Shown here in pieces: positions 1 through 6,794 of a stretch of 10,441 bases of DNA. Origin of the DNA: CAZKEG01 sp964601575 (GTDB lineage: Bacteria; Desulfobacterota; Thermodesulfobacteria; Thermodesulfobacteriales; Thermodesulfatatoraceae); the NCBI GenBank assembly GCA_964601575.1, contig CAZROA010000018.1, forward strand, positions 1-10,441, written 5' to 3'. The notes under the pieces are model-generated. The model saw nothing but the letters and a program-made list of their open reading frames with translations. It was not told where the DNA came from and did no database searches. The position numbers and the translations under genes were made by a program. Every line of letters begins with the position of its first letter. Within the stretch, counting starts at the first letter, position 1.

Positions 1-492
1 GAAATCAGCAAGAAGGTCAAAGAGTTAGCTGAGCAGATCAATAGAGATTATCAGGGCAAATCCGTTATTTTCGTCGGAATCTTAAAGGGAGCCTTTATCT
101 TTCTGGCTGACCTTGTGCGTCAAATAAGAGATATTGACTTGGCCATTGACTTTATAAGATTAGCCAGCTATGGAACCAGTGACACTTCTTCCGGCCAAGT
201 TCAAATCACCAAAGATATAGAGCTTCCTTTGCAAAACAAAGAAGTAATCATTGTTGAAGATATCATTGATACCGGCCTAACCCTAAAGTACTTACAGGAT
301 TATTTGGAATCTCATCAACCGAATTCAGTCAAAGTTTGTTGCTTAATTAATAAGACCGAAAGGAGAGAAATCGAAATAAATATTGATTATTGTGGTTTTA
401 CTATTCCTAAAGGCTTTTTAGTAGGTTATGGCCTAGACTACGCTGAAAAATATCGGCATCTTCCTGGAATATACGAAATAGTGAGGAAATAA
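1..492 (+). CDS. hpt: Hypoxanthine phosphoribosyltransferase, 5' end missing
   Basis: This is a cytosolic purine-salvage enzyme that joins hypoxanthine (often also guanine) to PRPP to give the nucleotide and pyrophosphate. The reading frame is open from base 1, so the start lies to the left; 163 residues are visible. That is close to the usual 170-180, so only about 10-15 residues are missing. Visible motifs, numbered from base 1: the pyrophosphate-loop LKGA at residues 29-32, the PRPP-binding VEDIIDTGLT at 85-94, and the C-terminal purine-binding VGYGLDYAEKYRHLP. The order and spacing match bacterial Hpt. Its stop overlaps the start of a 42-residue mini-protein by one base, so the two are probably co-translated. 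The family assignment is secure; guanine versus hypoxanthine preference cannot be read from the sequence. Confidence 0.95.
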   Translation, partial: EISKKVKELAEQINRDYQGKSVIFVGILKGAFIFLADLVRQIRDIDLAIDFIRLASYGTSDTSSGQVQITKDIELPLQNKEVIIVEDIIDTGLTLKYLQDYLESHQPNSVKVCCLINKTERREIEINIDYCGFTIPKGFLVGYGLDYAEKYRHLPGIYEIVRK

Positions 493-620
493 TGAAAATA
501 TTAAGATTTGTCTGGCTTTATTTCAAAAAAAGCCCTTGGTATATGTGGATCTTTAGATTTGCCCTTGCCTATCTGATTTTCTTTAAGTGGATTTTACCAA
601 AGATTAAAGGAGGACCGTAA
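492..620 (+). CDS. 42-residue membrane mini-protein coupled to hpt
   Basis: This unrecognised small ORF starts at an ATG whose first base is the last base of the hpt stop (taATG). It encodes 42 residues rich in Trp, Phe and Lys. Residues 4-11 and 17-36 are hydrophobic, split by a KKSPW turn, and the C-terminus is basic (KIKGGP). One membrane segment with a positively charged tail is the simplest reading. It ends 4 bases before a strong terminator hairpin, so it fills exactly the space between hpt and the transcript end, which argues for a real gene. Small membrane proteins of this kind are usually missed by gene finders. No function can be assigned. Against it, there is no separate Shine-Dalgarno beyond the purine-rich gtgaggaa just before the start. 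Confidence 0.6.
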   Translation: MKILRFVWLYFKKSPWYMWIFRFALAYLIFFKWILPKIKGGP

Positions 621-624
621 AAGG

Positions 625-648
625 AGAAGGGGGGCATTCCCCCCTTCT
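625..648. terminator. Bidirectional intrinsic terminator between convergent operons
   Basis: Ten base pairs form between 625-634 and 639-648, including six consecutive G:C pairs, around a CATT tetraloop. On the plus strand the stem is followed by TTTT (648-651). On the minus strand it is followed by CCTTTTACGG. It sits 4 bases after the plus-strand mini-protein stop and directly after the minus-strand stop at 650-652, so one hairpin can end both transcripts. Confidence 0.85.
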
Positions 649-649
649 T

Positions 650-832
650 TTACCACCAGCAGATGGTCTTATCTGCTTCCCAAATAAGCTGAATTAATTT
701 ATCATAATCAGCATCTTCTTTCGCTTCGTAAAGCTTAAATTCCAAGACTTCATTCCCCTCATTTAATAATTGAATTAATTTTTTTACTTCTTCAGCAGGT
801 TCACCACTTCGATAAATATGAAGTAGTTTCAT
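650..832 (-). CDS. 60-residue Cys-tailed protein of the sulfur operon
   Basis: This is the last gene of the minus-strand sulfur operon. It has a strong Shine-Dalgarno (AGGAGGA, 7 bases before ATG). The 60-residue product begins with a beta-strand-like MKLLHIYRSG, then a charged helix (residues 12-24), another strand (27-35) and a second helix (42-53). It ends in TICWW, with its only cysteine at residue 58, third from the end. No family is recognised with confidence. The length and context are reminiscent of small DsrH/TusB-type subunits, but the typical DsrH motifs are not visible. A lone Cys on a C-terminal tail beside TusA and DsrE-like proteins suggests a persulfide-carrying site; this is inference. 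The stop abuts the shared terminator. Confidence 0.75.
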   Translation of the reverse strand: MKLLHIYRSGEPAEEVKKLIQLLNEGNEVLEFKLYEAKEDADYDKLIQLIWEADKTICWW

Positions 833-857
833 CGGAAATCCTCCTTCTGGAGATTAA

Positions 858-1223
858 TTAGTGGATACACTCTGGCGCCGGAGGCTGTTTCGGTAGAGGC
901 AGACCATATCCAACAATTACATCTGCTTCTTTTAATTTCTGAGCCAATTCTTCAATGGTAATAGCGGTGAGCCCCCATTCCTCTACGTTGAATTTCTTGG
1001 TCTCTTCATCCATGGTATCCACTACCGCTAAGACATCACCTTCTAAGTCCTGCATATATTCTATATTTTCTTTTATATAATCACTCATCGGGGGCATCTT
1101 GCTGTAAAAGATACAGGCATATGAATAATGATTTTCAACCGACTGCCCTAGAGCAGAACGAATCCCATCGTTGATATATATAGGATTAGTAATCAAGAAA
1201 TAAATTTTTAAAGCTTCAGCCAT
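858..1223 (-). CDS. DsrE/DsrF-like sulfur-relay protein
   Basis: This 121-residue cytosolic protein has the alternating strand/helix pattern of the DsrE/TusD fold: a hydrophobic first strand (KIYFLITNPI), a central strand (GDVLAVVDTM, residues 62-71) and a late strand (ADVIVGYGLP, 100-109). Cysteines are C37 and C119, the latter in the C-terminal PECIH. DsrE-family proteins bind sulfane sulfur on a cysteine and pass it between carriers such as TusA and DsrC-type proteins. The ATG has a good Shine-Dalgarno (GGAGGG). The gene lies 13 bases after a second DsrE-like gene in the same operon, so a hetero-oligomer of the two is plausible. Sequence similarity to named members cannot be tested here, so the family call rests on fold pattern, size and neighbours. 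Confidence 0.7.
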   Translation of the reverse strand: MAEALKIYFLITNPIYINDGIRSALGQSVENHYSYACIFYSKMPPMSDYIKENIEYMQDLEGDVLAVVDTMDEETKKFNVEEWGLTAITIEELAQKLKEADVIVGYGLPLPKQPPAPECIH

Positions 1224-1236
1224 AGTTCCCTCCTAA

Positions 1237-1569
1237 TTAAAGGACTATATATTTACCGCATTCTTCTAGAATATCCCCGTGAAAGGTCTGGGAACGCATC
1301 TGCTGCGCTGTCAAACCAGCGGGAATATCAGCTTCGGCATCAAAGCCTTCGCAAGAATAGGACTTGGCACAAATAGCCAGATCTTCTTCCGGTACCATCT
1401 TCACCAAGCGGGCGAACTCAGCATGCTTGGTAAGATGGATGGCCTTAAAGGTTAAGAAAATCTTTACCTTTTTACCAGCCCTTTGGGCTGCTTCAACAAT
1501 TTTCATTAATTGTGTCATATATTGAGGAGTAGTTACAAAAATTCCTAATTTGTCCGGATCTTTCGCCAT
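1237..1569 (-). CDS. DsrE family sulfur-carrier protein
   Basis: This 110-residue protein begins with a strand (KLGIFVTTP) followed by a helix containing MKIVEAAQRAGKKVKIFLTF. That is the classic DsrE-family opening, in which a nucleotide-like Rossmann half-fold is followed by 'aGkkV.if.t..Gv'. A cysteine-bearing segment, AICAKSYSCEGF, holds C67 and C73 at about the place where DsrE-type proteins carry their sulfur-binding Cys. C104 is near the C-terminus. The expected role is cytosolic persulfide transfer together with TusA, encoded 25 bases upstream, and the DsrE-like protein downstream. The start is supported by GGAGGTG six bases before the ATG. Confidence is high for the superfamily and low for the exact subfamily. 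Confidence 0.8.
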   Translation of the reverse strand: MAKDPDKLGIFVTTPQYMTQLMKIVEAAQRAGKKVKIFLTFKAIHLTKHAEFARLVKMVPEEDLAICAKSYSCEGFDAEADIPAGLTAQQMRSQTFHGDILEECGKYIVL

Positions 1570-1594
1570 AAGACACCTCCAAATTGACTAATTA

Positions 1595-1840
1595 TTAACC
1601 CTTCTTAATAAAATACCTGTTATAACCTGCTTCTTCTATGACACCCAAAAACTCATGTCCAGCCTTCTCACACCAGGCAGGAAGATCTGTCTTAGTCCCC
1701 GGATCAGTCCCTAAGACCTCCAAAATCTGACCACTCTTAAGCTTCTGAATGGCCTTTTTGGTCTTCAACAAAGGCATAGGACAAGAAAGACCTTTACAAT
1801 CCAAAACCTCATCAGCCTTAATGTCTTTAAGATCAGCCAT
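1595..1840 (-). CDS. tusA: TusA/SirA-like sulfurtransferase
   Basis: This 81-residue sulfur carrier has the family signature near its N-terminus: LDCKGLSCPMPLLKTKKAI, with the catalytic Cys at residue 20 in CPMPL and an additional Cys at 15. The second half contains GTDPGTKTDLPAWCEKAGHE, typical of TusA. The size matches the family (about 75-85). TusA receives sulfane sulfur as a Cys persulfide and hands it to DsrE-type partners, in tRNA thiolation, molybdenum cofactor supply or dissimilatory sulfur metabolism. Sitting between a YeeE/YedE transporter gene and DsrE-like genes points to handling imported reduced sulfur rather than tRNA modification. A GGAGG Shine-Dalgarno precedes the ATG. Confidence 0.93.
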   Translation of the reverse strand: MADLKDIKADEVLDCKGLSCPMPLLKTKKAIQKLKSGQILEVLGTDPGTKTDLPAWCEKAGHEFLGVIEEAGYNRYFIKKG

Positions 1841-1870
1841 GGTAAACCCTCCTCTTCTTATTTTGGACTA

Positions 1871-3034
1871 CTATATTTCCATGACAAACTTGTTGGTTTC
1901 TTCGTTCCAATCAATGATGAGATACCAGAGCAACATAATGAAAATGATAAAGAAAAGTGTGCCACCATAACCTAAATAGTCAGGCAGATAAACTGCCTTC
2001 CCGAGATAACCGTTTTCAATGACGTCATATTCTGAAAAGAGATGACGGACAAAGGAATTGCTCAAACCAAAAACAATGGCCACTACCCAGAGTTTTAACT
2101 GCCCTTCGGCTACACGCCAGAGACTGCCTGATCCACAACCACCAGCCACCACCATACCCAAGCCGAAGATAAAACCACCCAAAAGGGCCCCGATACCAAA
2201 GGTGGGGGTAACGTACATCATTTCCGGACGAATTTCTTGATATTTCAGGATGGAAACACCAATGGCCCCCAAAATAATACCTATGGCTACGGCCTTACCC
2301 ATTTCCGCCATACCGGACATAAAGGGTTCACGGAAACCGTTAACAATACACAGACGACTTCGGTGCATGGCAAAACCGATACCAGCAGTGATGATCAAAC
2401 AACCGCCCAAAATCTCTCCATTATCTATATCGCTCCCAAAATAGGCGTACGTAGCTACTATCAAACCGATAAGGGCTAAGACTCCTAAATAAGGACAGAT
2501 CTTTTGAAAACCTATCTCAAAACCACCACCAGCCGGGAGGTGTTCTATCTCCCAGAAGAGATAAATAAGCCCGAGACGCACGCCGATGATCAAACCGATC
2601 ATCATCAGGAAACCGCTGGCCGCCAAGTTCTGGATGGCTACGAAGAAACCTCCGATGTTACACCCCATGGCCAGGGCCGAACCGATACCCATTAGGATAC
2701 CGGAGACCACGGCCTTGATGAATTCAAGAAAAGGCGGAACACGGATGGCAAACTGTTTGGCCAGGCAAGCGGCAATAAAGGCACCCCAGATGAATCCTAT
2801 ATTTAAAACAGAGGAAGAAAAATAAAGGGGATGGGGGGGAGCATCTTCATAAAGCCCTATGCCATAAAAGAACCAGTCTGCCCAATTTCGAAGACCACCA
2901 ACTATTCCCCAGGGCCGATACCAAGCCTCCAACAACACACAGAGGAAGGCGATCATAATGGCGCCCATCAACGGAGTCCAAGTCTGGACAAACAAACGCT
3001 CATAGGCATTGGCTACGGTCTGTTTAAATGACAT
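1871..3034 (-). CDS. yeeE: YeeE/YedE family sulfur-compound transporter
   Basis: This 387-residue inner-membrane protein of about ten hydrophobic segments is the first gene of the sulfur operon. The family signatures are the repeated Gly/Cys motifs AMGCNIGGFF (C125), SRLCIVNGFRE (C229) and AGGCGSGSLWR (C300). In characterised YeeE/TsuA proteins such cysteines line the path and relay thiosulfate through S-H-S contacts. The length is that of the fused two-lobe form. It is followed 30 bases later by tusA, a pairing well known for this family. The substrate is probably thiosulfate or a similar sulfane-containing anion, though this cannot be decided from sequence. The start is well supported by GGAGGAG ahead of ATG at 3034. 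Confidence 0.93.
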   Translation of the reverse strand: MSFKQTVANAYERLFVQTWTPLMGAIMIAFLCVLLEAWYRPWGIVGGLRNWADWFFYGIGLYEDAPPHPLYFSSSVLNIGFIWGAFIAACLAKQFAIRVPPFLEFIKAVVSGILMGIGSALAMGCNIGGFFVAIQNLAASGFLMMIGLIIGVRLGLIYLFWEIEHLPAGGGFEIGFQKICPYLGVLALIGLIVATYAYFGSDIDNGEILGGCLIITAGIGFAMHRSRLCIVNGFREPFMSGMAEMGKAVAIGIILGAIGVSILKYQEIRPEMMYVTPTFGIGALLGGFIFGLGMVVAGGCGSGSLWRVAEGQLKLWVVAIVFGLSNSFVRHLFSEYDVIENGYLGKAVYLPDYLGYGGTLFFIIFIMLLWYLIIDWNEETNKFVMEI

Positions 3035-3062
3035 ATACTCCTCCTGCCACAGGGAACTTTCT

Positions 3063-3103
3063 TGCTAGGCTCTCCTTCTAGCAGAAGCAAAATTTACTGT
3101 CAA
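3063..3103 (-). promoter_or_regulatory. Promoter with overlapping palindrome for the yeeE-tusA operon
   Basis: On the minus strand a perfect TTGACA (3103-3098) is followed 17 bases later by TAGAAG (3080-3075, four of six matches to the -10 consensus). An inverted repeat, TGCTAG (3063-3068) and CTAGCA (3078-3083), overlaps the -10 and the start-point region. That is the position expected for a repressor operator, or alternatively a 5'-leader hairpin. No experimental support is available; the assignment is by pattern only. Confidence 0.5.
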
Positions 3104-3139
3104 AGTGTGTTTTTAAGTCCATTTTTTAGTTAATTGGAC

Positions 3140-3163
3140 AAATTTTTCTATTAAGAGAAATTT
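3140..3163. repeat. A/T-rich dyad between the divergent promoters
   Basis: AAATTTTTCT (3140-3149) and AGAGAAATTT (3154-3163) form a 10-base inverted repeat with one mismatch around ATTA. It lies about 36 bases upstream of the minus-strand -35 box and about 64 bases upstream of the plus-strand one, where an activator or a shared regulator could bind. The region is A/T-rich, so chance is a real alternative. Confidence 0.3.
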
Positions 3164-3226
3164 TCATGAATATTGCCCCGAATACATAAAATCAGATTGG
3201 CTTTCAAAAACATCCAATAGCCCTAT

Positions 3227-3255
3227 TTGACGCCCAACTTTTCGCTTGCTAACGT
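3227..3255 (+). promoter_or_regulatory. Possible promoter for the M16 peptidase gene
   Basis: TTGACG (3227-3232) and TAACGT (3250-3255) are separated by 17 bases. The -35 matches five of six and the -10 only three of six positions. The element lies about 60 bases before the ATG at 3315. A weak promoter is plausible because the gene is divergent from the sulfur operon and must start transcription in this 280-base gap. Confidence 0.35.
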
Positions 3256-3314
3256 TTTTTTTCTCAATAAATTAGAGGGAAGACCAGCGCCAATCATCTG
3301 AGTGAGGGTGTAAG

Positions 3315-5951
3315 ATGTATAAAAAATTATCTCTCTTCTTGGTCCTCTTTTTAGGATTATGCTGGGGGCAAGCAATGGCTATAGAGATAGCACCAGGACT
3401 GTATCGTACCGTCTTAGACAATGGTCTGGTCATTATTGTCGAAGAAAATCATCGTGCGCCAGTGGTTGCGGTCCAAGTATGGGTAAAGGCTGGTAGTGTC
3501 TACGAAACCGACAAAGAAGCCGGGATCACCCACCTCATCGAACACATGATCTTTAAAGGGACCAAAAAACGAGGGCCCGGAGAGATAGCCTCGATAATTG
3601 AAAGTATGGGGGGGAGCATTAACGCCTTTACCTCCTATGATTATACCTGTTACCACGTGACCGGGCCGAGAGATATCCTGGACACCGCCCTGGATGTCCT
3701 TTCAGACGCCATCTTTAACTCGGTGTTTGATCCGCAGGAATTAAAACGCGAAAAAAAGGTCGTCCTTGAAGAAATGCGTATGCGGGAAGATAGGCCGGCT
3801 GTGGCTTTAGCTGAAGCCATTATGGCCAAGGCCTATCTTCGCTTCCCTTATCGCCGCCCCATTATCGGTTACCCGGACACAGTAAAGAGTTTTACCCGTA
3901 AGGATATCCTTAATTATATGGCCAGACGGTACCGTCCCTGCCAAATAGCAGTAGTCATTGTAGGAGACGTTGACGCCGAAACGGCCATGGCCAAAGCCGC
4001 CGAATTTTTCGGTAAACCACAGAAAGAACCACCAGATAAGGTGAAATTCCCCAAAGAACCTCCGAAAGAAGCCCCTTCCCTGGTCACCTTGAATCGTGAG
4101 GTCCAGGAAGGATATTTTCATCTTGCCCTCCCCGGGCCAAACCTCCTGGCCAAAGACGCCCCGGTAATGGATGTTATGGCTGCCCTCCTTGGGCAGGGAG
4201 AGTCTTCGCGTCTTTATCGTCGGCTTGTTCGAGAAGAAAATTTAGCCCACACCATTTCCGCCTACACTTTTACGCCTATGGGGCCAGGGCTCTTTGAAGT
4301 AAGCGGTACGGCTTCTCCGGAAAATTTGCGCCAAGTACTTAAAGAGGCCCTGGTAGAGATCTTCCGCCTCAAATATGAACCTGTCCTCCCAGAGGAATTG
4401 GAAAAGGCCAAAGTCATGGTGGCGGCTGGCTTTGTCTATAGCCGAGAAACCATGCAGGGTGAGGCCCGCAAATTGGGTACCTTTGAGATGATTGCTGGAG
4501 ATCCTCTAAAGGCACAGGCCTATTATCAAGCGGTCAAGGCCGTAACCATTGAAGACATTCGTGAAGCAGCCCAAAAGTACTTTTCGCCCAAGGCCGTAGT
4601 GGCTGGCCTCTTGGCCTCCGGGGCGAGTGATCTACTCTCCCAAGAAGACTTGGAACAGCTTGTAGAAGAAGCCGATCTGGAGGCCTCTGGAGTGGAACCA
4701 GGTTCTGCGGCCTGGATTGTCCCCACTGTGCGTAAGAAATTGGCCAATGGCCTGACAGTCCTTATCACCCCTCAGAAAGATGTTCCCACGGTGGCCATGA
4801 CCCTTATCTTCCCCGGGGGGTTACGTTTTGAAACCAAAGAAACTAACGGCCTCTTTCGCACGATGACGGCCTGTTGGACCAAAGGGACGGACAAATATAC
4901 CGCTGAAGTCTTGGCAGCTAAAGTAGAGGCCATGGGGGGACGAATAGAAGGTTTTTCCGGGAGAAACACCTTTGGGCTCGAGGCCAATTTCCTCTCGGAA
5001 TATTTCCAAGAAGGTCTATCCCTGCTGGCCGATATTGCCCTACATCCGGCCTTTTCGTCAGAAGAACTCAACAAAGCCCGCCCTGAACTCTTGGCGGCCC
5101 TGGCCCGTCAGGAAGATGAACCTCTGTCTCTAGCCCTTAAAGAATTTTATCGTTTGTTATTTTCACCCCATCCTTACGGCCTGAACATCTTGGGAGATGC
5201 CGAGGTCATTCAGAACCTGACCGCTGAGGATCTTAAAAAGGCCTACCGTAAATATGTTCGCCCGGATGAAGGGGTACTGGCCATCGTTGGGGATGTAGAT
5301 GAAAAGAAGGCCTTTGCCCTGGTAGAAAGGCTCTTTGGGGCTTGGAAGGCCCCGGAAACCAACCCCCCGCAAGACAAAGAAATAGAGCCTCTGCTTGAGC
5401 CCCGCATCTCTACCATCACCCTTGATCGCGAACAAGATCATCTCATCTTGGGTTTTCGAACCGTAGGATTATCCAATCCAGATCGTTTCCCTCTTGAGGT
5501 ATTGAACGCCATTTTGGCCGGCCAAGGTGGACGATTATTCAAGACCCTACGCGATCAAGAGGCCTTAGCTTATTCGGTCACCTCTTTTCTCACCTTTGGA
5601 GTTAATACCGGGGGGCTTGGTTTCTATATCGCTACGGCTCCGCAGAAAAAACGCCTGGCCTTAGCCGGGCTCTGGCGAGAGATAGCTCGCATCAATCAGG
5701 AAGGAGTCTCTCAAGAAGAACTAGCCCGGGCCAAGAGTTGGTTGGTAGGCCGGTATCAGACTGGGCTCCAGACTAATAGCGCCCAGGCCATGGAACAGGC
5801 CTTAAACGAAGTCCTTGGGCTTGGATATAATTTCGGTGTCCGTTATGTCCAAAAGATCCAAGATGTAGAGGTTAAAGACGTACAGGCTGTGGCCCAAAAA
5901 TATCTCCAGAACAAACCGTACGTATTGGTAACCGTAGGGCCGGAGCCTTAA
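3315..5951 (+). CDS. Exported M16 family zinc metallopeptidase (double domain)
   Basis: This 878-residue peptidase has a signal peptide (residues 1-22: MYKK basic start, hydrophobic core, cut after AMA), so it probably acts in the periplasm. The first M16 unit carries the inverted zinc motif HLIEH at 73-77 (H73, E76, H77), followed by KGT. The distal ligand Glu is in the VVLEEMRMRED segment (E152/E153), at the usual spacing of about 80 residues. The second half (from about residue 470) is a degenerate M16 unit with no HxxEH (TMTACWTKGT at the equivalent place). It keeps the substrate-binding Arg/Tyr pair in LRDQEALAYSV (R746, Y753). This active-plus-inactive fusion is the standard bacterial M16B pseudo-dimer, which degrades peptides or small unfolded proteins inside a closed chamber. 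GAGGG lies 7 bases before the start. Confidence 0.95.
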   Translation: MYKKLSLFLVLFLGLCWGQAMAIEIAPGLYRTVLDNGLVIIVEENHRAPVVAVQVWVKAGSVYETDKEAGITHLIEHMIFKGTKKRGPGEIASIIESMGGSINAFTSYDYTCYHVTGPRDILDTALDVLSDAIFNSVFDPQELKREKKVVLEEMRMREDRPAVALAEAIMAKAYLRFPYRRPIIGYPDTVKSFTRKDILNYMARRYRPCQIAVVIVGDVDAETAMAKAAEFFGKPQKEPPDKVKFPKEPPKEAPSLVTLNREVQEGYFHLALPGPNLLAKDAPVMDVMAALLGQGESSRLYRRLVREENLAHTISAYTFTPMGPGLFEVSGTASPENLRQVLKEALVEIFRLKYEPVLPEELEKAKVMVAAGFVYSRETMQGEARKLGTFEMIAGDPLKAQAYYQAVKAVTIEDIREAAQKYFSPKAVVAGLLASGASDLLSQEDLEQLVEEADLEASGVEPGSAAWIVPTVRKKLANGLTVLITPQKDVPTVAMTLIFPGGLRFETKETNGLFRTMTACWTKGTDKYTAEVLAAKVEAMGGRIEGFSGRNTFGLEANFLSEYFQEGLSLLADIALHPAFSSEELNKARPELLAALARQEDEPLSLALKEFYRLLFSPHPYGLNILGDAEVIQNLTAEDLKKAYRKYVRPDEGVLAIVGDVDEKKAFALVERLFGAWKAPETNPPQDKEIEPLLEPRISTITLDREQDHLILGFRTVGLSNPDRFPLEVLNAILAGQGGRLFKTLRDQEALAYSVTSFLTFGVNTGGLGFYIATAPQKKRLALAGLWREIARINQEGVSQEELARAKSWLVGRYQTGLQTNSAQAMEQALNEVLGLGYNFGVRYVQKIQDVEVKDVQAVAQKYLQNKPYVLVTVGPEP

Positions 5952-6262
5952 GGGGGAGTCTCTGGAGGGAGCTTTAGAAATTCATGTAGAGATTGGCTAA
6001 TGGAAAAAAAGAGGGCCAACCAGAAGGCAATCTTAATGCCTTGTTTGAGAGAAAAAGTTCGTTTGAACATCTTTTTGGCCAAGGCATAAAAGATATAGGT
6101 AGTGGCTCCGCCGAAATAAAAAAAGGCAAAGATCCATCGAAAGGATTCATACAGAGTCTTTTCCCATTGGCCTGGGTAATAGCGAATACCAAAAAGGATA
6201 CAGAAAAGCGAAATAACCAGGAGATTTATCTTTTCACGCGGTGTAAAAGAAGGAAACTGCAT
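5948..6262 (-). CDS. Small three-helix membrane protein, unrecognised
   Basis: The 104-residue product has three hydrophobic segments (about 12-28, 42-62 and 74-92) separated by basic loops (KKMFKR at 63-68) and a proline-rich tail ending PPETPP. Membrane character, helix spacing and positive loops look like a genuine protein, not a chance antisense frame. The stretch would otherwise be a 340-base gap between the peptidase and the VanZ-like gene. Its stop overlaps the peptidase stop by three bases tail-to-tail. Its start lies only 28 bases from the divergent VanZ-like start. No clear Shine-Dalgarno precedes the ATG, and a TGA just upstream in frame excludes an earlier start. The family is unknown. 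Confidence 0.6.
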   Translation of the reverse strand: MQFPSFTPREKINLLVISLFCILFGIRYYPGQWEKTLYESFRWIFAFFYFGGATTYIFYALAKKMFKRTFSLKQGIKIAFWLALFFSISQSLHEFLKLPPETPP

Positions 6263-6290
6263 AGGTCAAACATAACGGATCTTTGGGCCG

Positions 6291-6794
6291 GTGAAAACGT
6301 CTAAATTTTCTCCCAAGTTTCTAACCGGGGCTTTGATCTACCTAGCTTTTATTTACGCCTCCCTCCCTTGGGCTCGCTCTTTCTTAAACCGTCTTTATCA
6401 GGTCTGGCCAGCTAAAGAATTGGGATTAATGGCCAATCTCTGGCTTGCCGCGGTGGGTTGGTGGGTGACCCTTTCTTTTTGGAAACGCAGGGGCTGGTTT
6501 GCCCTTCCCTTCCTTCTAGCTATTGCAGGGCTCCTCTTTTACGGTTGGCATCTTTCAAGGCCCGAGGAAAAGATCCATCTGGTGGAATATGCCCTCCTTG
6601 GCCTCCTTTGGGAACGATCCTTCCCAGGTCCCAAGGGCCTTTGGTTGGCCTTTTTCTTAGTTACTATCTCTGGCATTGTGGATGAAGTAATCCAATACTT
6701 TTTACCCAATCGAGTCTTTGACCCACGGGATATCTTTATGAATGTTACAAGCGGAGTCTTTGGCGTATGCTTGGCCAGATTTGGACTCTTTTAA
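6291..6794 (+). CDS. VanZ-like family membrane protein
   Basis: This 167-residue integral membrane protein has about five hydrophobic segments. The conserved VanZ-family residues are in order: KIHLVEYALLG (H96, E99), then DEVIQYFLPNR (D131, E132, Q135, R141), then DPRDIFMN (D144, D147, N151) ahead of the last helix. VanZ proteins lower glycopeptide binding in some Gram-positives, but most family members, including those in Gram-negatives, have no known substrate; a lipid or envelope role is only a guess. Translation probably starts at GTG 6291, because an in-frame TAA at 6273-6275 blocks a longer protein. The Shine-Dalgarno is weak. The 3' end overlaps the next gene by 28 bases, so the two are likely co-expressed. 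Confidence 0.85.
   Translation: MKTSKFSPKFLTGALIYLAFIYASLPWARSFLNRLYQVWPAKELGLMANLWLAAVGWWVTLSFWKRRGWFALPFLLAIAGLLFYGWHLSRPEEKIHLVEYALLGLLWERSFPGPKGLWLAFFLVTISGIVDEVIQYFLPNRVFDPRDIFMNVTSGVFGVCLARFGLF

Noticed and set aside
2058..3031. Several plus-strand frames rich in Pro, Thr and Lys.
   Set aside because: They are antisense to the transporter gene; the composition is what reversed membrane-protein codons produce.
3216..3227. Short dyad AATAG-CC-CTATT touching the plus-strand -35 box.
   Set aside because: Arms of only five bases in an A/T-rich region are expected by chance; not strong enough to list as an operator.
5993..6304. Plus-strand open frame of 103 codons between the peptidase and VanZ-like genes.
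   Set aside because: The product is a charged, low-information sequence opposite a minus-strand frame with three well-formed membrane segments; the latter is the more protein-like.
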